NCBI GenBank assembly: GCA_900317055.1
Contig: ONFF01000002.1
Span: 124,001-188,000 of the forward strand
Direction of reading: 5' to 3'
Source: an uncultured Bacteroidales bacterium
GTDB lineage: Bacteria > Bacteroidota > Bacteroidia > Bacteroidales > F082
Length of the DNA: 64,000 nucleotides
The notes beneath the pieces are model-generated. The model made no database searches. It had not been told where the DNA came from and worked only from the letters and a program-made list of their open reading frames with translations. The position numbers and the translations under genes were made by a program. This document shows positions 25,264 through 32,640 of the stretch, piece after piece (within the stretch, counting starts at the first letter, position 1; every line of letters starts with the position of its first letter).

Positions 25264-27143
25264 ACTTTAAATTTACATTTAATCACACCATCTTTGATCG
25301 TAAGGCGGCTCAGGTAGTAGAGCGTTGCGTCGAGTCCGACCATGCCCACGGGGGCGATGTTCCAGCAACTCTCGGCATTGCGCGACACCTTGTCAACACT
25401 CAGCGAAGCAGGGACAGTGAGCATCTCGTAGTCGTTGCCTTCCACACTGCCGTAGTCGCCTATGCAGAGGGTGTGCTCGACATCCTCAATCACACGAAGT
25501 TTGTTTGCCTCGTGATAGACCACAATGTCCATGCTGTGGCTGCTGAGCCATACTCTAATACCTCGCAACTGTTTGTCCCAGATAATCTCACGGCAGGTGC
25601 TATAGAGCAATTCCGTATCAGCATCGGATATCATCTCCTCGATGGAGAGCTGTTGGTTGCGCTCAGTCAACTCATATTTAATACAGTCCTTCGGCAAGCG
25701 TCTTTGTAATTCGTCGCTCAACACTTTTAGTTCGCTGTCGAAAGGCTGCTTTTTCCATTCTTTCAGTTTCTCCTCGTCACCCAAGGCCAACAGGCAAGCA
25801 CCGTTGTAGTAACCTACCTTGATTTGCGGCCAATATTTTTCGTCAAATGATTTCTCGAACGAACTGCCCACCGACTTGCCACGGCCTGTGGCCACTCGAA
25901 TCTCCGCACCATTGTCTAATAGGCGTAGCAAGGCGTTCTTGATGTCGTCGCGCAGTTTATCGTTGTAGCGACTAGCATGGTCTTTGGCCGACAGGGTGCC
26001 GTCGTAGTCGAAAGCCACGGTGGTAAACTTGCCTCGATTGAGACGCCGCACGAAACGCTGGCAAGCTTCACTGTAATGCCCCCATAGGCTGGCGTTTTCT
26101 TCACCTGCCACACCCAGTTTGCGACGCACCGCCACATTCAATGTAGGCTCGTTGGGGAGTATGCGGTTGGTGAGCTTGAAGTAGTCCAAGTTGTAGAGCA
26201 AGCGGCCATACGAAGGTACACCCGGTCGGCCAGGGTCAATGCCACGAGCCTCGCCCAAGGCGTTCACAAAGCTGAAGACCTTCAACAGCAGGTCGATCGA
26301 CGCTTGGGGCGTTTCCAATTCGGTCTCAATATAGATTACCGGCACATCGGCTGGCATACAGGCCAAAGTCTTGTCGGCCAGCTCCTTCTCCACAGGAGTC
26401 ACCAGTGCGATGATGCACGAGTTATTCTTGTTCTTGGCAAACCAATGATGCCGTCCATGGCCGAAGTTGCGGTAATCGCTCAGCAAGGCCGACCCCAAAG
26501 CCGCCTCGGTCAGCTTCGACTCGATATCCCACGCTACAGGCTCGCCCAAGGCTCCGAAGAGGACGAGAAAGTTACTTGGTTTAAGGTTCAAGGGTTCAAG
26601 GTTCAAGAGTTTGAAACTTGAAACTTGAAACTTGAAACCAACCGCAGCTTTGCAAATCAAAGTGAAGGTGGCCACGAGCGAGTTGGTGGCCAGGAAGCCG
26701 TCCTTCTCGGTGGGGATGTCCTCGCACCAGTGTTGCACCTTGGAGTGCTGCTGGAGAAATTCCTCGGTGGGGTTGCCTTTGCGGAGCGTAAGGCTCATCA
26801 TGCCCGCCTCGTTATATTTCACACCATATTTAATGGCGTTCAGAATGTCTTTATTTTTTCCACTGGCACTCAAAAACAGTAGTTTGCTGCCACGTATAAT
26901 TTCCCTTCCTGAATACATCAACTGCAAGGGAGTCATCGCCACAGCCACAACGCCGTTGCGCTGCCGCGACAGCATGGCCGCATAGTGGCAGGCACTGAGC
27001 GAGCCACCCGAACCAATGCACACCAGCGGGGTTTGCTTGTTCTCGCCAAACAGGAACTTCGACAACGAGGATACATCCTGCTGCGCGGCCCACTGGATGG
27101 TGGTGGGGATTTGATGTAATTCGCTATTGAATGGCTTACCCAT
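25260..27143 (-). CDS. SIS sugar-isomerase domain fused to HAD phosphatase
   Basis: 627 residues. The first half has two SIS halves: VCIGSGGSLSACHYAAMLSR (41-60) with LLFLSASGKNKDILNAI (88-104), then FLVLFGALGEPVAWDIESKL. The second half is a HAD phosphatase: FDYDGTLS (378-385), VATGRGKS (417-424) and IGDYGSVEGNDYEML (561-575), with a Cof-type (IIB) cap (GYYNGACL). The fusion suggests isomerisation and dephosphorylation of one sugar phosphate. Residues about 169-191 are encoded by an inverted repeat of TTCAAG/GAAACTT units, an in-frame insertion between the two SIS halves. It overlaps the PRTase by 4 bases. Confidence 0.85.
   Translation of the reverse strand: MGKPFNSELHQIPTTIQWAAQQDVSSLSKFLFGENKQTPLVCIGSGGSLSACHYAAMLSRQRNGVVAVAMTPLQLMYSGREIIRGSKLLFLSASGKNKDILNAIKYGVKYNEAGMMSLTLRKGNPTEEFLQQHSKVQHWCEDIPTEKDGFLATNSLVATFTLICKAAVGFKFQVSSFKLLNLEPLNLKPSNFLVLFGALGEPVAWDIESKLTEAALGSALLSDYRNFGHGRHHWFAKNKNNSCIIALVTPVEKELADKTLACMPADVPVIYIETELETPQASIDLLLKVFSFVNALGEARGIDPGRPGVPSYGRLLYNLDYFKLTNRILPNEPTLNVAVRRKLGVAGEENASLWGHYSEACQRFVRRLNRGKFTTVAFDYDGTLSAKDHASRYNDKLRDDIKNALLRLLDNGAEIRVATGRGKSVGSSFEKSFDEKYWPQIKVGYYNGACLLALGDEEKLKEWKKQPFDSELKVLSDELQRRLPKDCIKYELTERNQQLSIEEMISDADTELLYSTCREIIWDKQLRGIRVWLSSHSMDIVVYHEANKLRVIEDVEHTLCIGDYGSVEGNDYEMLTVPASLSVDKVSRNAESCWNIAPVGMVGLDATLYYLSRLTIKDGVIKCKFKV
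26585..26639. repeat. In-frame hairpin repeat inside the SIS-HAD gene
   Basis: GGTTCAAGGGTTCAAGG on the left faces TTGAAACTTGAAACC units on the right. The two halves are inverse complements with a few mismatches, so the RNA would fold into a hairpin of about 20 base pairs. It is read in frame, adding about 20 residues (KFQVSSFKLLNLEPLNLKPS). Confidence 0.75.
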
Positions 27144-27145
27144 TT

Positions 27146-27225
27146 TTAGTTTTTAGTTTAGAGCTTAAAGTTTAGAGACAGTTGAAAGTTGAGAATTTTA
27201 AGTTTTAAGTTCAAAGTTAAGGCTC
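27146..27225. repeat. TTTAGAG-family repeat between SIS-HAD gene and its upstream neighbour
   Basis: A run of TTTTTAGTTTAGAGC, AAAGTTTAGAGACAGTTG, GTTGAGAATTTTAAG and TTCAAAGTTAAGG units. It fills the 73-base gap and may encode the last residues (YLNLEP) of the upstream protein. Confidence 0.6.
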
Positions 27226-28698
27226 AAGGTTTAGATATTTCTTTCGAACGAACTTCAAGACCTTGGAGGCTTCATGCCATTTGGGCTCTTTGGTGAAGTC
27301 GGGGTTGCGGAAGTATTTGTTGAACGAGGAGCCTGAGATGGGGAACTCTTCGTCATCGCTGTTTTCAACTATCGACAAAGCGGCGTACAACTTGTCACCG
27401 ACGGGTCTGAGCTTCTTGAAGAGGTTCATCTCGGATGCCTCGCGCAGCAGATGCACATAGGCTTCCATTTTTATATTATCAAGACCGTCCTCCAACAGTT
27501 TCAACAGCTCCACCTGCGGTTCCCTCAGTGCGATATCAATCCTTGGCGAGAACCATTGGGCGAAGAGGCCGTTTAGGTCGGCAAGGGTCTTGCCTGTGGC
27601 CATGCAGGGCAACAAGCGTGCATTGTAGGTTTCAATACGCTGAAGCACACGGCTGATGCGCTGCTGGATATCATCGGAATGGCGGGCGGTGTTATCGAAG
27701 CGGGTCTGCAAAGTGCCCTCAAGCTGACGGCACATGGCCTCCATCAACACGAAGAGGGTTTGAAGATGTTTCTCTTCGCCATCGCTCAAAATCACGTCCT
27801 TGCGCACGAGGAAGTCAACAATGCTGTCTTCGTCGAGCACCGGGAAATGTTGACCGACTTTGAGATTGACAAAGTTCAAAGCCTTGGAGAAAAGTTCGTT
27901 GTTTGCCCAGGGCTTCGCCTTGGCCGGTATCTGCTTAGGGGCGGGATTGATTTCGCCCTCCTCGAAGATGTTTTTTAATTGGTTAAGCAACTCGTGCTGC
28001 TCGCTCTCGGAAAGATCCAAATCGGAAAGCTCATCCTTGCCGACAAGGGTTTGAATGCGTTGCTTTAGGTAAAGGAGCTGACGGATAACCGAGGTGTTGC
28101 GTTTGGCGCTGCAATAATAAACGTAATCCTGTAGTTCGGCCTGGATGGATTCCTTCTTGGCCGCATTGTCAAGATATGCCCTAAGAGCCTTGCTACGCTT
28201 ATCGGTTGATAGGTGCAACGGAAGCATGGCAAGGTTGCTGAGATTGGTTTTGAGCGAATCAAGAGCCATCTCCAACTCATCAATGGCCTGATGGTAAGGC
28301 TTGCGGGCGATACTATCGTAGGGATGCTCCAGCTTGGCTTTGCCGTTGAGAGAGGCATTGCGGTCGCACAGCTTCTCCATGAGGATTTGCAGGCGGGTGG
28401 CACGTCCCTTGCCTATGGCCGTATCGTGCTCCAACTGAAATTTAGGGTTGGACAGTTTCTCCTTCCAATTCTGGATTTTGCGCAACCATTCGTCGAATGG
28501 AAAACTAACGTAGAAACTGATATCCAACCGCTCCTCCATGAGATGATACTGCGTAGTGACCCCCTCCGCTGCATTCTGGGCATACATCACAAAGAGGAGT
28601 ATGTCGGTGTGGCGAAACAGGTCAGCAAGATTGGCTTGGGTCATCAGAAACTCAAGCACTTGCAGACGTGCAGTGATATGTTTTGTTTCTTCGTACAT
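27217..28698 (-). CDS. Unknown protein, first gene of the PRTase/ORC-ATPase operon
   Basis: 493 residues, family not recognised. It is largely charged and predicted helical, with no membrane segment or signal peptide and no nucleotide-binding motif. Segments such as FRHTDILLFVMYAQNAAEGV (about 28-47), YYCSAKRNTSVIRQLLYLKQ and FPISGSSFNKYFRNPDF (near the C-terminus) may help find relatives. It is promoter-proximal and is followed by the SIS-HAD gene after a repeat-filled 73-base gap. Being the first gene of the operon it could be a scaffold or sensor. Function unknown. Confidence 0.6.
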   Translation of the reverse strand: MYEETKHITARLQVLEFLMTQANLADLFRHTDILLFVMYAQNAAEGVTTQYHLMEERLDISFYVSFPFDEWLRKIQNWKEKLSNPKFQLEHDTAIGKGRATRLQILMEKLCDRNASLNGKAKLEHPYDSIARKPYHQAIDELEMALDSLKTNLSNLAMLPLHLSTDKRSKALRAYLDNAAKKESIQAELQDYVYYCSAKRNTSVIRQLLYLKQRIQTLVGKDELSDLDLSESEQHELLNQLKNIFEEGEINPAPKQIPAKAKPWANNELFSKALNFVNLKVGQHFPVLDEDSIVDFLVRKDVILSDGEEKHLQTLFVLMEAMCRQLEGTLQTRFDNTARHSDDIQQRISRVLQRIETYNARLLPCMATGKTLADLNGLFAQWFSPRIDIALREPQVELLKLLEDGLDNIKMEAYVHLLREASEMNLFKKLRPVGDKLYAALSIVENSDDEEFPISGSSFNKYFRNPDFTKEPKWHEASKVLKFVRKKYLNLEP

Positions 28699-28982
28699 AA
28701 CTATGAGTACAACAATTCCCGAGCTCTTTAGGTGATTGTTTTAGTGATTGTTTGTGCAAGATGGCTGTCTTAAAGTGATTACGAATCTCTTGTTTTTTTA
28801 CTTGCTGTATATCAATAGGTTAAAAATACCATCCAAGATGATTAAAGAAGATTTTTAAGAGGGTTGGTCTTGCTCTACTATTGCAAATCGAAAACGGACG
28901 GGAAGTGCATCCCGGGTAAGTCACAAGCCTTCCGCTTTCACGAGTAAACAACAAATTGTTTCACCTTTTAATAAGTACGCTT
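28699..28982. other. Divergent intergenic region
   Basis: 284 bases between the minus-strand operon (starting at 28698) and the plus-strand M15 peptidase. It must hold promoters for both directions, but I saw no perfect TAnnTTTG box. TGATTGTTTTAGTGATTGTT near 28732-28751 is a short direct repeat that could be an operator. No ORF is apparent. Confidence 0.45.
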
Positions 28983-29501
28983 ATGAAAGACAACACACTG
29001 CTTTCGCCGCACTTTGCGCTTCGAGAGTTCATCAAGAGCGCAACGGCCATGAAGCATGGCATCGACAACCGGCCTACGCCTGAGGTGGTCGCGAACCTGA
29101 AGCGTCTCTGCATCAACACCCTCGAACCGCTACACGAGAAACTGGGGCTGCCCATCGTCATCACCAGCGGCTACCGCACCAAGGCCTTGAACAACATCAT
29201 CGTACATGCGAGCCGTAAGAGCCAGCACATGACAGGACAGGCTGCAGACTTCTATGTTGCTTCAACTCCTTCGACAGGTTCGGGGACTGGCTCGACAACC
29301 AGTCATCGCGAACTGCTCATCAGGGCGTTTCGCCTAATTATCACTGAACCGGAGATTGACTTCGACCAGCTGATCATCTATCCCTCATTCATCCATGTGA
29401 GCTATGTCTCTAAGGATACCAACCACCACAAAATCATGACTGCCCAAGGCGACGGCAAATACTGCCGCCTGACACGCGAGGACGCACTTATGCTCAATTA
29501 A
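28983..29501 (+). CDS. M15-type zinc peptidase (D-Ala-D-Ala carboxypeptidase/endolysin-like)
   Basis: About 172 residues from ATG 28983 (MKDNTLLSPHFALREFIKSA), preferred over an ATG nine codons upstream because the family starts with this FALREF segment. ITSGYRTKALNNI and SQHMTGQAADFYV give the zinc-binding H and D, and FIHVSYVSKDTNHHKI the second histidine region (HVSY). It should cut peptidoglycan stem peptides. A CCTTCGACAGGTTCGGGGAC repeat is inserted in frame, adding a PSTGSGTGSTTS loop. It heads a four-gene plus-strand group of a type commonly found beside Bacteroides polysaccharide loci. Confidence 0.88.
   Translation: MKDNTLLSPHFALREFIKSATAMKHGIDNRPTPEVVANLKRLCINTLEPLHEKLGLPIVITSGYRTKALNNIIVHASRKSQHMTGQAADFYVASTPSTGSGTGSTTSHRELLIRAFRLIITEPEIDFDQLIIYPSFIHVSYVSKDTNHHKIMTAQGDGKYCRLTREDALMLN
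29268..29304. repeat. CCTTCGACAGG repeat inside the M15 peptidase gene
   Basis: CCTTCGACAGGTTCGGGGAC is followed by TGGCTCGACAACCAGTC, which itself is an inverted repeat (TGGCTC/ACCAG). It is related to the copy in the epimerase gene at 15178-15198 and is also read in frame. Confidence 0.65.
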
Positions 29502-29532
29502 TTATCAATTTTCAATTATCAATTATCAATTC
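29500..29532. repeat. ATTATCAATT short tandem repeat
   Basis: Four to five units of AATTATCAATT type with one AATTTTCAATT variant fill the gap between the M15 peptidase and the next gene. Related AATTGACAATTGATAATTGA units occur at 33.62 kb and 39.19 kb. Confidence 0.7.
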
Positions 29533-29540
29533 TTAAAACC

Positions 29541-30110
29541 ATGGCACAAATCAAACAAGTCGGCATTGGCCGCAAAACTTCCGGTACCATCGATGGTATC
29601 ACCTATGTAACTCGCAACGGTAAAACCTACGCCCGTTCAACTCCTACCATGCCCAAGAAGGCTTACAAGACTCCTGCGTCTCTGAAACGTCAGGCTGTCT
29701 TCAAAATGATCCAAATGCACTTGAAGTATCATCTTCGCACCATTCGTCAAACTTTCACTCCCAAGGGTAACGGTAGCCCCTCAAACCGCTACTATGCCGT
29801 AAACTGCAAGGCCCTACGCTTGGCTCTCGATGCCCTGGCCGACCACTATTTGGATGGGGCGGAAGTAAGCCTCACCGACGTGGAGGCAGCCATCAGCGCC
29901 TATGCTGTAGAGAATCCTACCTCGATTTGCATTGCCAAGCTGAGTGGCTATGGCGAGGTTTACCTCACTGGTGAATGGCCTGCTACCATCACCCTGAATG
30001 CCCTTGGTGGCGACAGCACCATTATCATCATCGTAGCTGAAAACGGCACCACGACTACCATCAATGCCGATGGCACTACTAAAGCAAGTACCCCTAACGA
30101 CAAAGTATGA
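29541..30110 (+). CDS. Conserved hypothetical protein (Bacteroidota)
   Basis: 189 residues. The N-terminal half is basic and starts MAQIKQVGIGRKTSGTIDGI, followed by TYVTRNGKTYARSTPTMPKK and a polar segment ending GNGSPSNRYYAVN. The C-terminal half is acidic and beta-rich (VYLTGEWPATITLNALGG, STIIIIVAENGTTTTINADG), like a small beta-sandwich. The pattern resembles Bacteroidota proteins of unknown function encoded beside M15 peptidases and smalltalk proteins. No signal peptide is visible. The gene is 39 bases after the peptidase, in the same direction, so likely co-transcribed. Function unknown. Confidence 0.7.
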   Translation: MAQIKQVGIGRKTSGTIDGITYVTRNGKTYARSTPTMPKKAYKTPASLKRQAVFKMIQMHLKYHLRTIRQTFTPKGNGSPSNRYYAVNCKALRLALDALADHYLDGAEVSLTDVEAAISAYAVENPTSICIAKLSGYGEVYLTGEWPATITLNALGGDSTIIIIVAENGTTTTINADGTTKASTPNDKV

Positions 30111-30142
30111 CCTTAATAATTCACAATTAAAACTACAAAGCG

Positions 30143-30334
30143 ATGAAAAAGCTCATCAAATTCTTCTCAACTCTATTCGGATCAAAGAACACCGATGCAA
30201 CACCTGAAAATCCTGAACCTAACGAGAGCCCTAGAAAAGCCCTCTGGAAGTTCATCATCCAAACTCTCATCAGCATCCTCACCGCAATTCTAACCGCTTT
30301 GGGTGCTTCATCCTGCGTACATCATCTGATGTAA
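30143..30334 (+). CDS. Smalltalk-like small membrane protein
   Basis: 63 residues. The C-terminal segment WKFIIQTLISILTAILTALG followed by ASSC matches the smalltalk family of Bacteroidota (short membrane proteins ending in TSC/SSC). The N-terminal ~35 residues (MKKLIKFFSTLFGSKNTD, then an EPNES-rich linker) are an extension compared with the usual ~33-residue form. It lies between the hypothetical gene and the amidase-like gene, as is usual for the family. Function unknown; a holin-like or membrane-adaptor role has been imagined but is not shown. Confidence 0.75.
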   Translation: MKKLIKFFSTLFGSKNTDATPENPEPNESPRKALWKFIIQTLISILTAILTALGASSCVHHLM

Positions 30335-30343
30335 ATTTTCTTA

Positions 30344-30390
30344 GTCACACAGATTTCACGGATTTCACAGATCTGTGTTATCTGTGTGAC
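30344..30390 (+). repeat. CACACAGATTTCACGG hairpin repeat
   Basis: GTCACACAGAT (30344-30354) is the exact inverse complement of ATCTGTGTGAC (30380-30390). An inner palindrome CACAGATCTGTG (30366-30377) is also present. It lies just after the smalltalk-like gene and is followed by TTCTTT, so it may act as a weak terminator. The same unit family flanks the GxxExxY gene at 47728-48099. Confidence 0.75.
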
Positions 30391-30416
30391 TTCTTTAACC
30401 CATAACCTTTATAACA

Positions 30417-30767
30417 ATGAGACAGATTAATTATATCATTATCGATGACAGCGGGCTGAAGAACCGTGTGCATCATTACAGCATCAACAGCAAGGGCTTC
30501 GTAGTTGAGAATACTGACATCCGCAAGTCAGTGAAGGTCATCGACCGGAAGGTGGATCCCGATGGATATAACACGAGTTCCATTGTGATACGCTGCAAAG
30601 CGTTAAAAGAGGCTAGTTGCAGAGAAGGTCTAAAAGACTTGCTTGTGGAACTTCGCCATCACTTCCCAGAGGCCTTGATACTCGGAGCCAAAGAAATTGG
30701 GAACTATTTTATTCGAGTCTCTGACGAAATGAACCAACTGAGGCTTGAACTATCAGATATGCCGTAA
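30417..30767 (+). CDS. Degenerate N-acetylmuramoyl-L-alanine amidase-like protein
   Basis: 116 residues, shorter than the ~150 of Bacteroidota amidase_2 proteins. MRQINYIIIDDSGLKNRVHH aligns by eye with the usual MRxINxIIIHCSAT start, but the zinc-binding histidine is replaced (IIIDDS). LKDLLVELRHHFPEALILGA matches the late helix, but the usual G-H-R/N histidine is replaced by GAKE. The protein therefore lacks both histidines and probably the activity. It ends 8 bases before the stop of the convergent nucleotide-sugar dehydrogenase gene. It could be a binding or structural relic, or an amidase decoy. Confidence 0.6.
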   Translation: MRQINYIIIDDSGLKNRVHHYSINSKGFVVENTDIRKSVKVIDRKVDPDGYNTSSIVIRCKALKEASCREGLKDLLVELRHHFPEALILGAKEIGNYFIRVSDEMNQLRLELSDMP

Positions 30768-30775
30768 AGGTGTAA

Positions 30776-32044
30776 TTACAGACGTCCGTCAACAATACTC
30801 CTATCCAGCGTACACTTCACATCAAACACCACATGCTTATCCTTCAGCAGACCAAGGATATCCAAACCTTCAAACTTCTGATGCGCCACGGCAGCAATGC
30901 AGGCGTCAAACTTCTGCTTGGGCAACTCGTTCACAACCTTAATTCCGTACTCATGTTCTACAATGGCAGGATTGGCCCATGGGTCATAGACAGTGATGTT
31001 GAGGTTGTACTCCTTCAAGGCCTTGTAGATGTCAATAACCTTGGTGTTGCGCACATCGGGGCAGTTCTCCTTGAAGGTGAAACCGAGGATAAGGATATCT
31101 GATTCAAGCACTTGAATGCCTTTCTTCAACATTAACTTGATGGTCTCTGTGGCCACATACTCGCCCATGCCATCGTTCATTCTACGGCCAGCAAGGATGA
31201 TTTCGGGATTGTAGCCATAACGCTTGGCGCACTGAGCCAAATAGTAAGGATCCACGCCAATGCAGTGGCCACCTACCAGTCCTGGACGGAAAGGCAGAAA
31301 GTTCCACTTGGTGCCAGCGGCTTCCAATACATCGAGGGTGTCGATGCCCATCTTGTTGAAGATCTTGCTCAACTCGTTCACAAAGGCGATGTTGATGTCG
31401 CGCTGCGAGTTTTCAATCACCTTGGCAGCCTCGGCTACCTTAATGGTCGGGGCAAGATGCGTGCCTGCAGTGATGACACTGCTATACACCTCATTGATGT
31501 ATTTGCCAATCTCAGGTGTTGAGCCGGAGGTCACTTTCTTGATATGCTCCACGGTATGCTGCTTGTCGCCCGGGTTGATACGCTCGGGGCTGTAGCCTCC
31601 GTAGAAGTCGACGTTCATCTTCAAGCCGCTGACCTTCTCCACCACAGGGATGCATTCGTCTTCGGTTACACCAGGATAGACGGTGGATTCATACACCACC
31701 ACATCACCCTTACCGATGACCTTGCCAACGGTAGTGCTGGCACCAACGAGGGGTGTAAGGTCGGGGTTGTTGTCGCTGTCCACGGGTGTGGGGACGGCCA
31801 CCACATAGAAGTTGCAGTCCTTGATGTCTTCCAACTTGGTGGTGCACTTGAAGCTGTGGTTCTTGATAGCATCCTGAAGCAAATCGTCAGCCACTTCGAG
31901 GGTGGCATCATGGCCAGCCATCAGGGCATCCACACGGGCTTGGCTCATGTCGAAGCCAATGGTGGGGTATTTGGTTGAGAACAGGCGTGCCAAGGGCAGG
32001 CCGACATAACCTAGGCCGATTACACAGATTTTGGTGTCTTTCAT
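30776..32044 (-). CDS. UDP-N-acetylhexosamine 6-dehydrogenase (WbpO/TviB-like)
   Basis: A 422-residue nucleotide-sugar dehydrogenase. CVIGLGYVGLPLARLFS is the NAD loop and GLVGGHCIGVDPYYLAQ carries catalytic cysteine 261. The group-specific stretch FYGGYSPERINPGDK places it with the WbpO/TviB/WbpA enzymes (UDP-GalNAc or UDP-GlcNAc to the uronic acid) and not with Ugd. The WbpP-like epimerase gene upstream provides the matching partner, as in tviB-tviC. Product: a UDP-HexNAc uronate for the polysaccharide. The two genes are separated by a broken GxxExxY cassette. Confidence 0.9.
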   Translation of the reverse strand: MKDTKICVIGLGYVGLPLARLFSTKYPTIGFDMSQARVDALMAGHDATLEVADDLLQDAIKNHSFKCTTKLEDIKDCNFYVVAVPTPVDSDNNPDLTPLVGASTTVGKVIGKGDVVVYESTVYPGVTEDECIPVVEKVSGLKMNVDFYGGYSPERINPGDKQHTVEHIKKVTSGSTPEIGKYINEVYSSVITAGTHLAPTIKVAEAAKVIENSQRDINIAFVNELSKIFNKMGIDTLDVLEAAGTKWNFLPFRPGLVGGHCIGVDPYYLAQCAKRYGYNPEIILAGRRMNDGMGEYVATETIKLMLKKGIQVLESDILILGFTFKENCPDVRNTKVIDIYKALKEYNLNITVYDPWANPAIVEHEYGIKVVNELPKQKFDACIAAVAHQKFEGLDILGLLKDKHVVFDVKCTLDRSIVDGRL

Positions 32045-32078
32045 TGTATCTATTGCTTAAATTATTGTTTTTCTTTTT

Positions 32079-32130
32079 ATTGCGAAAACTTGCTAAAATC
32101 ATTATTTGTTTGCGAAAAAGTGCGAAAACT
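32079..32130. repeat. GCGAAAA repeat array, left flank of the broken GxxExxY gene
   Basis: ATTGCGAAAACTTGC, TTTGCGAAAAAG and TGCGAAAACT units lie downstream of the pseudogene on its coding strand. Matching units in inverse orientation lie at 32598-32636, so the gene is bracketed by complementary arrays. Confidence 0.7.
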
Positions 32131-32196
32131 ATATCGTTTTTTCACAAAAAAAGACAAAAGTTCGTAAACTCACAGCGAAAAGAAGTTCAAACCAAA

Positions 32197-32583
32197 TCAT
32201 CTCACATTACTGTTCAAAATGCGAACTGGGGTTATATATTCTTCATTAAAGTTAACGAGGATACCCAACTTATAACCTGTGATGCCAAGGTAATTACGGA
32301 CTTGGGCTTTGTGGGCATCAGTCAACTCTGAAACAGCTTTCAACTCAACGATAATCTTGTCATAGCATACGAAATCGGCAATATAAGAAGCATCCATCTT
32401 CTCACCTCGATAATACAACTCGTAGCGCTTTTCGCGTTCAAAAGCAATCTTTTGAACTTTTAGCTCTTTTTCCAACGCCTCCTAATAGACCCGCTCCAAC
32501 AATCCTATCCCCAAACGCTTATGAACCTCAAATATGGCACCTACAATCTTATGAGACTCATTAGGGTAGACAAGATAATCCAT
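32197..32583 (-). pseudogene. GxxExxY protein gene with an in-frame TAG
   Basis: From ATG 32583 the minus strand reads MDYLVYPNESHKIVGAIFEV, then the family motif GLLERVY. It is interrupted by TAG at 32482-32484 (codon 34) and resumes in the same frame with EALEKELKVQKIAFEREKRY through EADFVCYD-like and LGILVNFN segments to a normal end at 32197. Family members have a glutamine or glutamate at the interrupted place, so one CAG-to-TAG change would explain it. Apart from that codon the 129-codon gene looks complete, so the loss is recent. A TTG just after the stop could re-start a truncated protein. Function of the family is unknown. Confidence 0.8.
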
Positions 32584-32597
32584 ATAGAAACACTATT

Positions 32598-32636
32598 TTT
32601 TCGTAGCTTTTCGCCGTTTTCGTCTATTTTCGCAAT
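32598..32636. repeat. GCGAAAA repeat array, right flank of the broken GxxExxY gene
   Basis: The plus strand reads TCGTAGCTTTTCGCCG, TTTTCGTC and ATTTTCGCAAT, which are the inverse complements of the ATTGCGAAAA-type units on the other side of the gene. Confidence 0.7.
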
Positions 32637-32640
32637 CTCA

